Shown: piece by piece, positions 35,400-46,243 of the stretch | How positions within the stretch are numbered: position 1 is the stretch's first letter | How the letters are laid out: every line of letters starts with the position of its first letter | Made by a program: the position numbers and the translations under genes | Assembly: GCA_037367355.1 (NCBI GenBank) | Contig: CM074699.1 | Location: forward strand, 2,108,001-2,172,000 | From: Neoscytalidium dimidiatum | Lineage: Eukaryota; Ascomycota; Dothideomycetes; Botryosphaeriales; Botryosphaeriaceae | Reading direction: 5' to 3' | Length of the DNA stretch: 64,000 nt | Notes under the pieces: model-generated | Databases searched by the model: none | The model's input: the letters and a program-made list of their open reading frames with translations, nothing else | Told to the model about the DNA's origin: nothing

Positions 35400-36722
35400 A
35401 TGGCCGTTTCCCCCGCGGAGCCCTATGCGGCTTCCGCCAACGCCAACATTACCGCCGCGAAAGCTAAAGCGCTTACCGTTCTACAACACAATGCCAACAA
35501 AGCAAAGTCCCCACGCGGCGCGGCCGCCTCGGCGGAAAGTTCTACAGCGGATGCACCGCGCGACTTATCGGAGGCGATGAATGAAGAGATTAAGAGTAGG
35601 TATAGGAAAAGTATGTTTTGCACCAGGTTCCCTCTCTGGAGCCACAGCCGCTGACGCCCTCTGAATTGGACAGCCACTAAGCTCGGCGAGGGTACGTACG
35701 CTATCGTATACAAGGGCGAAGTCGTAGCGGAACCGGGCAAGTTCGTCGCCATCAAGAAGATCAAGGTCAATGCCGACTTCAAGGACGGCATCAACTTGGA
35801 CGCGATCCGCGAAATCAAGCATCTGCAGGAGCTCGATCACCCCAACGTCATCAAGATGCACGCCGTCTACAGCTCGAAAGCCCAGAATTTGAACCTTGTT
35901 CTCGAATTCCTCCCACTTGGAGACTTGGAGCAGATGATGAGGGCGCGAGACACAATATCGTATGCGGCAGCCGACGTGAAGGCGTGGATGGGCATGGCAT
36001 GTCGTGGCTTATGGTGGTGCCACGCCAACTTCGTGCTGCACCGCGATATCAAGCTCAATAACTTGCTGATCGGCGCCGACGGTGAGGTCAAACTGGCGGA
36101 TTTTGGCCTGGCGCGCTCTTTTGGCGAGCTTTACGCTCCGATGACGTTCAATGTCATCACGCGCTGGTATCGCCCGCCCGAGTTGCTCTACCAAGCGCGC
36201 TTCTATTCGGGAGCAGTCGACGTCTGGAGCATGGGGGTTGTCTTCGCGGAACTCGTGCGCCGTGATTTCTTCATGCCGGGCAGTACGGACCTCCAGCAGA
36301 TTGACCTCATTGCTAATATCTTTGGCACCCCCACCGAAGACAACTGGCCTGGCGTCTCCAAGCTACCGGGCTACATCAAGCCCGGTGATGGCGCCGAGGT
36401 TAAGCGTGGGTGGCCACAAGGCTTCTGGGACTCGGAATTCGGTCTCATTGGGCCACAGGGTATCCAGCTGCTGCGCTTCATGCTCACTCTGGATCCTCGG
36501 AAACGTGCTACCGCGAAGCAGGTCCTCGAGCATCCGTGGTGGACAGCAGAGCCCAGGCCTACGCCGAAGCAAGATTTACCAAATCCCAACAAAGTCAAGG
36601 CGAAAGCAGAATTAGAAAAGAAAATGGGTGAAGATCTGAAGAGACGTGGTGGTGAGCTGCCTAGCGAGGAGGGTCGTGGTGACAAAGTCGCCAGGAAGTT
36701 GGATTTCTCTTCACTTAGGTGA
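35400..36722 (+). CDS. KIN28: Cyclin-dependent kinase of the Kin28/CDK7 (TFIIH) type
   Basis: A Ser/Thr kinase of about 419 aa, predicted to be the TFIIH kinase that phosphorylates the RNA polymerase II tail. Exons 35400-35610 and 35674-36722, join RYRK|TTKLGEGTY. A 65-residue Ala/Ser-rich leader precedes the kinase domain. Visible elements: P-loop GEGTYAIVYKG (about 75-85), catalytic Lys in FVAIKKIK (about Lys98), LDAIREIK in place of the PSTAIRE helix, catalytic loop HRDIKLNN (Asp about 195), ADFGLAR (about 212), and activation Thr in PMTFNVITRWYRPPELL (Thr about 228). The PMT-x-NVITRWYRPPELL stretch is what points to fungal Kin28/Mcs6 rather than Cdk1. The loop reads HRDIK-L-NN instead of the usual HRDLK-P-NN, though all catalytic residues remain. 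Another CDK class cannot be excluded. Confidence 0.87.
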
Positions 36723-38236
36723 ACAGAGCCGTAAGCGATTGTGCCAATGGGATTCTTCGGATATCCCGAACGCGAGACACCACAATGACCCTACTAGCCT
36801 TTAGTAATCCCTCCTTTGCTTTCTCCAACGGGGTCTGTTCTCGCCATATCTCTCCCGTCTCTCGTACGTTCTTCGGGAGACGCACGCCGCGGCTGAGCAA
36901 TATCCCGGACATCAATACCACTCTACAGCACAACCTACAGACCCAGGGGCCCGGGAACTGCCCTCACGTATCCTCCCCTGTCTCCGCACGCGAAGTCACC
37001 GAGTAGACATTTCTCAATGACATAAGCGCAAAGTATAAAAAGTGTTCGTGAAGAGGGGGCGGGACCGGATGTTTCGGCGTTTCACGTAGAAAACCGTCCA
37101 TATAATCCTTCCTGCACATACACATGCAGCACTCACCATCCCGTCTCTTCTCCCCCGCACGAACTTTGCTAGCTGCGGCTGACGGTGCTCTCCGAAGCAG
37201 CATGTCACAATCCTCGAGAAGAGAAACAGTGTGGCATTGTTGATATGCTTGATTAGGAAATAGGGGAGACTGTTGGAGGTAGAAGGACGTAGAAGCAGAT
37301 CACCGCGATTGGCTATCTAGAGAGTGTTTGGAGATGATACGGCAGAAGAGGCAGGGTTAGCCGTACGTCCGATATGACGTGCAGACGTGAGGGGGCTCCA
37401 CATGCACATCTCTCTGCAGGGAACTGAAGCAAGTGCCTAGATGGGAATAGGGGCGGTACCCTAATTCTAACCAGGGTATCTATCAACATGAAATAGAGCT
37501 GAGGGGGAGGCTCTTAGTCTCCTCTCGCTGTCGCAAGTAAGGTAGGACGGCTGCTCTCCCGGCCCTGCGGAAGTAGATCACCTTTTTCTTCACTATCGAG
37601 TCTTATGGATAGGGATGGCTTAGCCTTGCTCATTTGAGTTTATTTCAAGAGCAGTCATAGACAGGCACGGTCTATAATCAAGGCGGAACACTGAGTCCAA
37701 CACCCATTGGAAGGGTGCCAAGATCACCAGGACATAGAATGGAAATCACTGTTTATTTCATGACGAATCTCTACTGTTGGTTCGTGTTGAGCGTAATCCG
37801 TGTATCAAAGTTTCGAACCTCATCACCATGTCGTTACGTAGGCTATATACATGCGCGTATGTAATGCAGCATCTTGCCACTATGTACGTGATCGATTGCT
37901 GTTGGTATCCAAATAAAGCCAGAAGAAAGTCTTGGAGAAGAAAAAGATCAACCTCGTGTGCTGGATTGGGGATATCAACGAAAGCAGGAAAGATAAGTCA
38001 AGGGGGGAAAAAAAAAACCATCGAATGGGCTCCATAGGATTTTGAGGAAATCAGTTGTCCGTCGTACAAATACAACTTAGGGAGTAATGACAATGCAGAC
38101 TAAGGCAGGGAGGGGTTTGTTTTCAGCCTTCTGCTTGCATCTCCAGCGCACGGAGAAGGGGACATATAGAAGAAGGGAAGAATGGATCGCGGAGAGAACA
38201 GTAAGAGATTGAGAGAAGACCGGTTATTCATGTCAA
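36723..38236. other. Convergent 3' intergenic region
   Basis: About 1.5 kb between the kinase stop and the Eis1 stop. Only short ORFs without conserved features; moderately AT-rich toward the right. No RNA gene or repeat worth naming was seen. Confidence 0.45.
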
Positions 38237-41173
38237 TCAAAACCTCTCCATGAACCGGCTGTCTCTTTGTGGACTCTCTGTGCTCCTCTTCGCCATCGAG
38301 CTTCCCACCCTCGGCGGCGGCTGCAACGCCTCATTATCCATTTCTGGAGCGTCCACGAATTCATCGTCAGCATCATCCCCGTTTGAGATACTGCTCACCC
38401 CCGTCACCGCGCTGCGTTGACGTCCTCTGCTGCTCCAGCTGCTCGTTAAACCACCTCCGCTGGAAGTACGCGCGACTTCGCCGCTCTCCAAACTGCTGAT
38501 GCTGAGCGACGAACGGCGAGCCGCGCCTGTACCCAGAGGTGCCACACCACCAGGAGCCGGAGAGCTTGTCCAGGGGCGTTGCTCTTGCTGCTCGCGCGCG
38601 GCAGCCAGTGATGATTGGGAACGGAGTGCTGCACCGCCGATAAAGCTGCTGCGATTGGAGCGCATGCTAGACTCGTCGTTATCTGGCTTCTCTTTGGAAC
38701 GACCAACGTGGGAACGCCGTTTAAGACGGGAGAAGAACGATTTCAGGCCATGGCTACCCCTACCCTCTTTCGATGACGTTGAATGATCGACGGGAGAGGT
38801 GGGTGCAGAAAAGGATATATCTTTCGCGGATTTACTGTGACTGGCAGCAGAATGCTGATCTGCTGGTTTGCCAGGAACCGTCTGAGTGGTGTTCATAGAG
38901 GTCGCGGCTGGCGCGGTAGACACGCGGCGGGTTTGGTTGGTTACTTCTTCGGGATCGATGGTGGGCTCATTGCCGTAACCTTCATCAGACGAGTCAACAT
39001 CACCTATTGCCTCTACTTCAGTATGGTAGCTGGGCACTTGGGTCAAAGGAACGGGCCTGTCGTCTCTGTGTGTGCTAGAAGTCGCAGGCCGAGGTTCGAG
39101 CGCAGTCATTGGCGCATTGGAGTGGTCCCTGTGTTCGTCTTCCTCAAGCTTTGACTTGCGTCTCTCCTGCTTTATACGCTTTTCCTCATCGCGTCGTGCC
39201 CTTTCGACCTCCTTTTCCGCTTTGGCAGCGGCCTTCTCCTTGGCCTTACGAGCCTTTTCTTCTGCCTTCAACTCGCCTGCACAAAGTCAATAGACTCAAA
39301 CGTAACCATCCGGAAAAGAGAACTCACTCTTGATTCGTTTCTCTTCGGCCTTGCGCTCTGCTTGTCGCTCTTTCTCAACAGCAGCCAGCCGCTTTTTTTC
39401 CTCCTCATCGAGCCTCCTCTCTTCGTCTCGGGCCCTTTGCGCCTCAGCAGCCTCGCTTATCTCATTCAAGGTCGGAGCCACCCTGTTAGCGGCGACGGCA
39501 TCAATGTGGGACTGGTCAAGGAACCTGCCACCGCCGACGTGCACTTTCCCGTAATTTTCCATGCGCTTCTCACTCTGTTCGGCAGCCTTGGCACGCGCTT
39601 TGGCCTCCCATTCCTCCATCATTGCCGGCGGAACCTTGCCGGTTTCCATAAAGACTTTTTCATCCATGTTGTGCATCTGGGCGTGCACCTTGCGCTCGGC
39701 AGCAGCAAGGAGATTCTCTCGGTCCTTCTGCCTTTTCTTTGCGTCGACCTGGGCGAGCTTGGTGTTAAAGATGGACATCTGATCGCGGATTCGGCGCGAC
39801 TGCTCCTCGTCATCTGAATCAACCATCTCCCCCTCGCTAGAGGCGCGGCGCCTCCCCCGGCGTACCGAAAGCCTGGAGCGCTGGGGCGTGTTGCTGTAAC
39901 CGTAGTAATTCCGGAAGGCAGCTGTGCCATCCGGCTCGAGTTTCGACAGCCGTTCTGCGGCGAGTTTCTGGGCTTGCTCCTGCACTCTCATGTACTGCAG
40001 CGCCTGCGTTTTGAGGTCTGCAGTTGAGGTGGTGGTACTCGCGGTAGAAACTGGCCTCGCACTAGCCGCACGAACCGCCGTCTCACCAACGTTGGAGAGC
40101 GCAGCAGCGTCGTTGACGGCGTTCTGTTGCGTGTCGTACATTCTTCTAGCCATGGAGATTGCGGAGGCCCGAAGGGCGTCTTTTCGACGCTGCTCGTCGA
40201 GCTCGATCGAGACCGGCGGGGCCGCGCCGAACATCTCTTTCGGGACATTAGCGCCAATATGGGTGATTCGTGCGGACTCCATGGCTTCCGAATCGGGACG
40301 ATTGGCGCCTTCAGGCCTTTTGATTGATGGTTTATGTGCGACAGTGGCGGCGTTTAGGGAATTGTGGGCAGAGTTGGCGGCATCGGGATAGTTTGGAAGC
40401 GGTGCAGGTGATGACTCTGCTCTTTTCCTGTTCCTAGCAGCTACGGCGCCTGTTGCAGCGGTGAGTGCATTCCTCTTGCCGGCATCGGTGTAACCGTAGT
40501 CGAGCTGTGGGCTTAGCGACTTGTTGCGCATGGCAATTCCAGCAGCCGAATTGCCGTCCGCGCTTGCTTCAGGAATCCACAGGTTCAATTTCGCGCCGTC
40601 CCTGTGGGCCAGGAGTGCAGCCTTGGAGCCAGCTGCACTCATTTCAGGCCGCCATAGGGGAGCCATCTTGTAGTCCTTTGCGAGCAATGCGGCCTTTGCA
40701 GCGTTGTCAGAGGTGCCATCGGGCTTCCACCATTCAATTCTGGTCTTGTTTTCTGCGGCCAGGAGTGCGGCGGACCCTGCGGAATTAGCAGCGTCAATTC
40801 CGATTACCGGAAAGCTGGGAAGGTCCTGCGCTCTTGCATATTTGAGAGATGCTGCAGCGCCTGTGGATGTGTGATCAGTAGCGCGAACTTCATGCGTCAT
40901 GGTGATTTTAGGGAAGCGCGTACTTGCCGAGGACAACTTTCCGTCGGGACCAAGGTGATCATTTCGGCGAAAGTTGGTTGCGCGTTCAGGATGGGTGACG
41001 TAGAGGGCAGCAGTCGAAGCTTGTTCTTGGAGTCTTTTGTCTCTGCTGTGGGCGGTGGGATCCGGGCATGCAATATCACCAGCAGAGAAAGAACTTGTCG
41101 GGTGAGAGGAGAAAGGCAACGCCTCTTGGGTGTTTAGAGGCGGCTGCTCGGGATGAGCAGCTGCGGCAGCCAT
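38237..41173 (-). CDS. EIS1: Eisosome protein 1 (Eis1)
   Basis: A large cortical protein of eisosomes, the fungal plasma-membrane furrow domains; about 961 aa. Exons 41173-39328 and 39276-38237, join RIK|SELKAEEKARK. The N-terminal third holds the Eis1-specific repeats: ASTAALYVTHPERA, then three variants of AALLA-x(6-8)-W-x-P (near residues 155-240) and LDYGYTDAGK. The middle has long charged coiled-coil stretches rich in Glu/Lys/Arg (about 440-660), and the C-terminus is Ser-rich and probably disordered with many potential phosphorylation sites. Length fits filamentous-fungal Eis1. The family role in eisosome assembly or stability is known; its molecular action is not clear from sequence. 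Confidence 0.92.
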
Positions 41174-42093
41174 CGTAGAGTGGTGGAGTGAGCAAAACTG
41201 GTAGGAATTGATGTATGTGCGTAGTTATAAGACTGGGAGCTGAGCGGCAGACATTCGGAGCGACCGAGGATTGGCGAGGTGTCAGGCAGAATCGAATATG
41301 TCTGCTGGAGAGAGATGTGTCGCAAGGATGAGCGCAGAGCAGCAAGTGGAGTCCGGGGCGTGGGTGGTATAGGCATCCGGATAGCAGGGGCATGACATCA
41401 CCCGGGGCGCAGGGCCCTCGCCGACCCTCCCTGGCCTCGTGGGGCTGCGTGGCGCGCCGGCGCCTGTAGCTTGCACGCTGTCACGTCCGCCAAGCCAGCC
41501 CGTCACCAGTCCGCTGGCTGCCGCTTCTGGTGTACGGTTGCTGTCGTTGTCCGCGCAATGACGATCTGCGCGGGGTGGAGCGTGTCTGGAGTGTGCCGGG
41601 ACGAGCAGTGCAGCTGGAGAGGGCCGCAGGGCAGAGGCACAAAAAATGCGGGCTGTCCGTGGGTCGTCGGATCGGCGCAGGGAGCACTCAGACACGCAGC
41701 CGGACTCGGCTGCCAATCTCGACAGCCGCTGCCGCATCCTCGCTCCTCACCCACGCTCGCTTACCAGTTGAACATCAACCTTCGTATCTCTCCACACCCC
41801 GGTGTGAGTGTGTGCGTATGTATGTATGCGCGCGCTAAGACCCCCCATCTCACGACTTTCTCGCTGAGCTAGAGCAAACTTGAAACCCCTGCATCTGCAA
41901 AGCTACTGACTCAACTGGATTCTGCCGCTTGACGCGTTCTGCACATGAACATCTTGGTACGGCCAGCAAGCCAACCATTTTAGCTCCGGTTTCTAGAAGA
42001 AGATATTATCTAACGTATTGAGTTCAGTCTAAAAAATTCTTCCCGATTTCCCATTAAGGAGAGAAGAAAAGAGGTCCTAGCGCTGTTATCATC
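41174..42093. promoter_or_regulatory. Divergent intergenic region (EIS1 / phosphatase)
   Basis: About 920 bp between two divergent start codons, GC-rich in the centre (41400-41700). No gene is supported. A GTGTGCGTATGTATGTATGCG alternating purine-pyrimidine stretch lies at about 41808-41830. Confidence 0.45.
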
Positions 42094-43091
42094 ATGGCGC
42101 TCGAACAGCGTCCGCATCAATTCGAGAAACTCGTCAACTTCCGCGATGTCTCGTCCTTCCTCTCTCAGCCCTCCAAACTCAAGCCAGGGATTCTCTACCG
42201 GAGCGCTCGACCAGGTACCTGCACACATCTCAATCACCCGGCCAACACTGACTGATGCCCCATCCTTCGTCAGACGAAGCCACCCCCGCGGACCGAGCCT
42301 TCCTAGCCAAGACAATCACCACTATAGTTGACCTCCGCAGCCCCACCGAACACCTTGAGCAAGCCAGGAAACTAGCAGCAGCAGCAGCAGCAGCAGCCGC
42401 CGCCGACGCCCGAGCCTCCTCCGCTTCTGACGCATCAGCACCATCCACCACCATGCCCACCCCGCGCAGCACCTCAGCCTCAGCCACCGCGGACGACCTC
42501 CCCAGAATTCCGGGAATTCGCTACCAACCGATCAACTTCAACGGCGGCGCCTACATCCGATCCATGCTCTCGCAGCTAACGTGACCCTCGTACCTGCAAG
42601 TTCTGGGCTACTACGTGGCGGGCTACCGGGTCGAGGCTGCCGCCGTCATCGGGCGCGCCGTCATGAGCCCGCGCGGCGTCGTCGGGCTGATGCTCGACAG
42701 CCTGGCCGTCTGCACCGCCGAGATCGCCGCCGTGTTCAACGGCGTGCTGGCGCGCGAGGACGCGTACCCGGTGCTGTGGCACTGCACGCAGGGCAAGGAC
42801 CGGACCGGCCTCGTGACCATGCTGACGCTCTTCCTGCTCGGCGTGCCGCCCGACGACGTGCGACGCGACTACCTGGCCACCCAGGCCGAGCTGGAGCCCG
42901 AGAGGGAGGAGCGCGTCAAGGAGATCGCGCGGGTTGGGTTGGGGCCCGAGTGGGCCGATTGCGAGCCCGAGCTGGTGGCAGAGACGAAGAGATTTTTGGA
43001 TGAGAGGTACGGTGGTGTGGAGGGCTATTTGGAACAGGCTGGTGTGAGCAGGGAAACTCAGGAGAAGATCAAAGGGATTTTGAGCGTGTGA
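42094..43091 (+). pseudogene. Tyrosine-phosphatase-family gene interrupted by an in-frame TGA
   Basis: Homologous to the fungal tyrosine-phosphatase-like family with the active site HCTQGKDRTG (Cys codon at 42783, C-x5-R). Exon 1 42094-42214, exon 2 from 42274; the join gives LYRSARP|DEATPADRAF, as in the family. The reading frame stays the same from 42276 to 43091, but TGA at 42582-42584 interrupts it between RSMLSQLT and PSYLQVLGYYVAGYRVEA. Homologues usually have Trp near this point, so a TGG-to-TGA change is the simplest reading. A 12-Ala tract and Ser/Ala/Thr-rich insert (42370-42500) are also present. A truncated product would lack the catalytic Cys. An intron hiding the stop seems unlikely because the candidate would be only about 22 nt. 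Sequencing error or readthrough are alternatives. Confidence 0.75.
42582..42584 (+). other. In-frame TGA (followed by C) in the phosphatase frame
   Basis: The stop codon TGA is followed by CCC. The +4 C is a leaky context in eukaryotes, but the strong readthrough motif TGA-CTA is absent. Confidence 0.85.
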
Positions 43092-43463
43092 GGGCTTCAG
43101 GGACTGGCAGTACTTGGTCAATTACCATTGGTATCACGATTCGATGACGATTTCTATGTAGCATAGCATTTCTTGCCAGGCTTCGTCGCCAGACCGTCAT
43201 GCGCTTGCGGCGTCTTGACACCCATTGCCGTTACCACGACTTTTCCCCATCTGCAGTTGAAATTCATCCATCAATAATCCGGATCCTTTCGATCCGTTCT
43301 GATATGATGTAAACCGTTGCTTCGCTCTCCGCACTTCCACCAAAGAATCGTACAGTACGTAATAACCGAATGAAAAAGGGTGCTCCTTGGCACTCCAAAC
43401 GCCTTTTCCAATGCTTCCGAACTCGTACCAGATCGCCGCGCTCCCCAGCCCTCTGTATTGGAC
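43092..43463. other. Convergent 3' intergenic region (phosphatase / THOC5-like)
   Basis: About 370 bp between two convergent stops. A longer minus-strand frame crosses part of it (to 43271), but splicing of the THOC5-like gene to a short last exon explains that away. Confidence 0.5.
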
Positions 43464-44398
43464 TCAGTATTCCTTCTGGAAAGTTTGCTCGATGGGTTTT
43501 GCAGCCTAACATTTCTGTCAACGGACGTCCTCACCCTCGGGATGGGTATTGGACTCACCTCGATAAACTTCTCCAAGCTCTCATCCAGCTTCGCCAAATC
43601 TTCTTTCCTTTTGTTGTTCTCCGCGATCAGGCCTTGCTTCCTCTTCAACAACCCCTGCCTCTTCTCCTCCAACGCCAACCTTTCCTTGTGCTCATGCTCG
43701 ATCCTCGCCTTCATCAACGCATCCTCGAAGACCTCCTGCTCGTACGCGGCGTCCTCGTCCCCTCCCTCCATGCCCACGTCGTCCGCAGCCTCCTCCCTCG
43801 CCTTCTCCCTCCGCGCCTCGACCGCGCGCTGCGCAGCGGCCCTGCACGCCTCGACCACGTCGGGGAAGCTGTCCACGAAGCGGTCCTCGGGCATGAGCGG
43901 CAGCTTCTGGTACGGGTGCTCGTAGCCCTGGCAGGCCTTGATCTCGCTCTCGAGGTGGCGCTGCTCGTAGTACAGGTTCTGCAGGGCCAGGTGCAGGGTG
44001 TCGACCTCGTGGCGGGCGTCGGCGGTGGCGTGCTTGGTCGCGCGCACGCTCAGCAGGGCCTTGCGGTTCTGGTTGCGCACGGCGGCCAGGTGGGCGTGCA
44101 GCGTCTTCTGGGCCGTCGACACGCCCTCGGCGACGTCGGGCGGCAGCAGTTGCTGCGCGGCGCTGTCGGCCGGGTTCCTGCTGGGCGGGAGCGGATGCTC
44201 GGCGAGGAGCGAGAGCAGCGCGTCGCATTGCTGCTGGGCGAGCGAGGCGGCGTCGAGCACGGCGCGCAGGTCCGGGTCGGTGATTATGTCGGCGGCGGTC
44301 ATGAGGGCGGCGGCGCGGTCCGATGGGCCAGTCGAGGTCGGGCGCGGAGGAGTGACGGGCAGAGGCGTTGGAGTTGCGCTGGGAAGCACGGCCGGCAC
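43464..44398 (-). CDS. THO complex subunit 5-like protein (THOC5/Fms-interacting protein family)
   Basis: THOC5 is part of THO/TREX, which couples transcription to mRNA export. About 293 aa. The large exon 44398-43559 reads to FIE, and a 42-nt last exon (43505-43464) adds AAKPIEQTFQKEY then TGA, the expected family end. The family signature is LALQNLYYEQRHLESEIKAC followed by GYEHPYQKLPLMP (about residues 150-185), then a coiled coil with long Glu/Lys stretches (LALEEKRQGLLKRKQGLIAEN, about 240-265). The N-terminal 35 residues are Pro/Thr-rich, and a later ATG (MTAADII) is an alternative start. Without the splice, the frame runs on to 43271 into non-conserved sequence. Fungal THOC5-like proteins are shorter than the animal protein, and this one fits. 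Confidence 0.85.
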
Positions 44399-46243
44399 GA
44401 TGGCGGCGCGGTGCGTGCGCGGGCGCGGGCGCGGATGCGTTCCGATTGGCGGGTTGCGGCTGGGGTCTGGAATTTTTGGGTCGAGAACGGGAGAGGAGGT
44501 CGGAGGCGACGCTCAGGAAGTGGCTCTGGAGTTGAGTGATGGAAAGACTTATCGCGTGGAAGACAAGTGCAGGCAGCGGGCGTTTTGCTGGGCCGGTTTG
44601 CATTGCCCCTGCAGTGCTCTTCTTTCCGGGCCAGGATGGTCTGGTTGATACTGGCCCGTGGTAGGCAGACTCGCAGGCACAACGAACGCATTTTCTCAGA
44701 CGTGTGTTGCAGACTTGAGCGGCTGGTTTGCAGTCCCAACTCATTCAGCTTGCATGAGCGCCTGGAGATTGGTGCTTATACACGATCCACGCCCGAGCGA
44801 AGCGGACGCCGCGTGAGTGCAGTCGATGTTTCCGCCGCATTTCGGGGATCGACCGCTTGCTGAGACAAGAGGCAATCTCTGGGAAACAGCAGCGGGCTCG
44901 CGTATCAATGGCGGATAAGGAATGCTATCTCTCGCCCGGGGAATGATAGCGACGGTCCCCCTAATAGCCCCTATAAGGACGAGATTCGTTATACGGACAA
45001 AGCGCTACGGAGGATATTGGCGCGCAACTCGGGCAGCGCGACAAGCTGGCCGGGGGCGTCGATCGCCGGCACAAACAGCAGGATCGGCAGTGGGCCGGGC
45101 AGCAGGGCCAATAGCGCGGGGAGTCCGGCAGGGCGCACCGCCTGATCGGGCAGAGAGTGGGTGCATGTACTGTACATAGTACTACGTTCTGTGCAAATTT
45201 CACTTGGGAGGCTTGAGGCGCGCATGGGCTCCAATATTCGGTCTTGGCCCGGCTGCGCGCACGGCTGCCACGGCTGTCGGCCGCGTCGAGCTGCCAGACT
45301 GTCGGCCGCCTGTCTGCCGCAGCAGCAAAGCTCAAAGACGCGCAACGCGCGGCGGGTGAGACGGGTGCGACGGGTGCGACGGGAGCCCGGCTGGCAACGC
45401 GGCTGCTACCATCAGCAGCTGGGCGGCGCAGCTGGGCGCGGCGGCCAGCCAGGCAGTGGCCGCCCGTCACGGCAGCAGGGTGATAAGATGCGCCAATGGG
45501 ACGGGCGGGCCAGGGCTCATGGCGGCGCCTGCGGGCGCGGAGGCTGGGGGCAATCCATGCGCGGCATCGTAACCGAGCGGCGTGCTGTAAGGCTGTCGCT
45601 GCACTGCGCTGCCCTGCGCTGCCCTGCGCTGCCCTCCGGTGGCAACCAGCAGCCAGCGCGCCGCGGGCAGTCGAGCGCCAATTGGCACGCACAAAGCTGG
45701 CAGAGAGCTGTGCGAAGATAAGGGCGCAGGGCCGCCGCCAGGAAACCCCCCCGCTCAAGGGGCGGGCGAGCTGTCGTTCGTCGGTGGCTTCGCAGAGGGG
45801 TGTTGTCCAGACAATTGCTCGGGCGGCGCGAGTCAGCTTCACATGCCCCAAAAAAGCTCAAAGTCCGCCCCACCCAGCTGCAGATGCAGTCGCTGTCCGC
45901 GCCGCCCTTCAACCACTTTAAGCCCGCATTCCCGCCAGCCCGCTGTCTTTCCTTCCTCTCTCCCACGTGTAGATAGTTGCGGCTTCCTTTCTGTCCATAC
46001 CCCTCCTTCGCACCCCTCACGCCCGCCGACGAGGCGTCCACCCCAAATATACGCTCCTTTGTCCGCTTCGCTAGGCCCCCCTCTCCCAGGTCGCCGCCGA
46101 GGTTCGGAGACCGTCGAGACCGCGAACTATCCCGCCTATAATTATTTGCAGAGCCCCATCCACCACGCCCCCAGCGCGTGCTTTCATCCTACGCCGCAAC
46201 CCTCTACCACCACCCAAGGCAGGCCCACCTCCAACTGCCCGCC
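44399..46243. other. Divergent GC-rich intergenic region
   Basis: About 1.85 kb between the THOC5-like start and the Izh3-like start. Overlapping ORFs on both strands of 45.0-45.9 kb are compositional (Arg/Ala/Gln/Gly-rich). Short tandem repeats occur at about 45351-45380 (ACGGGTGCG) and 45606-45635 (GCGCTGCCCT). The last 300 bp are pyrimidine-rich, like a 5' leader. Confidence 0.45.
45606..45635 (+). repeat. Tandem decamer GCGCTGCCCT x3
   Basis: Three perfect head-to-tail copies in the non-coding spacer. Confidence 0.9.

Noticed and set aside
37777..38037. Possible tRNA-like GTTTCGAACC segment near 37808
   Set aside because: No cloverleaf partners or A-box were found around it, so it is not a tRNA gene.
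42560..42605. A micro-intron that would remove the in-frame TGA of the phosphatase
   Set aside because: The only GT...AG pair around the stop (about 22 nt) is below the known lower limit for fungal introns and breaks the conserved sequence.
43271..43463. C-terminal extension of the THOC5-like protein by reading through to 43271
   Set aside because: Splicing GAG|GTGAGT to TTAG|GCT yields the conserved end AAKPIEQTFQKEY and a stop at 43464; the read-through sequence is not family-like.
44961..45921. Large overlapping ORFs on both strands (up to 296 codons)
   Set aside because: Arg/Ala/Gln-rich products from GC-rich repeats; several frames are open at once, which signals composition rather than coding.
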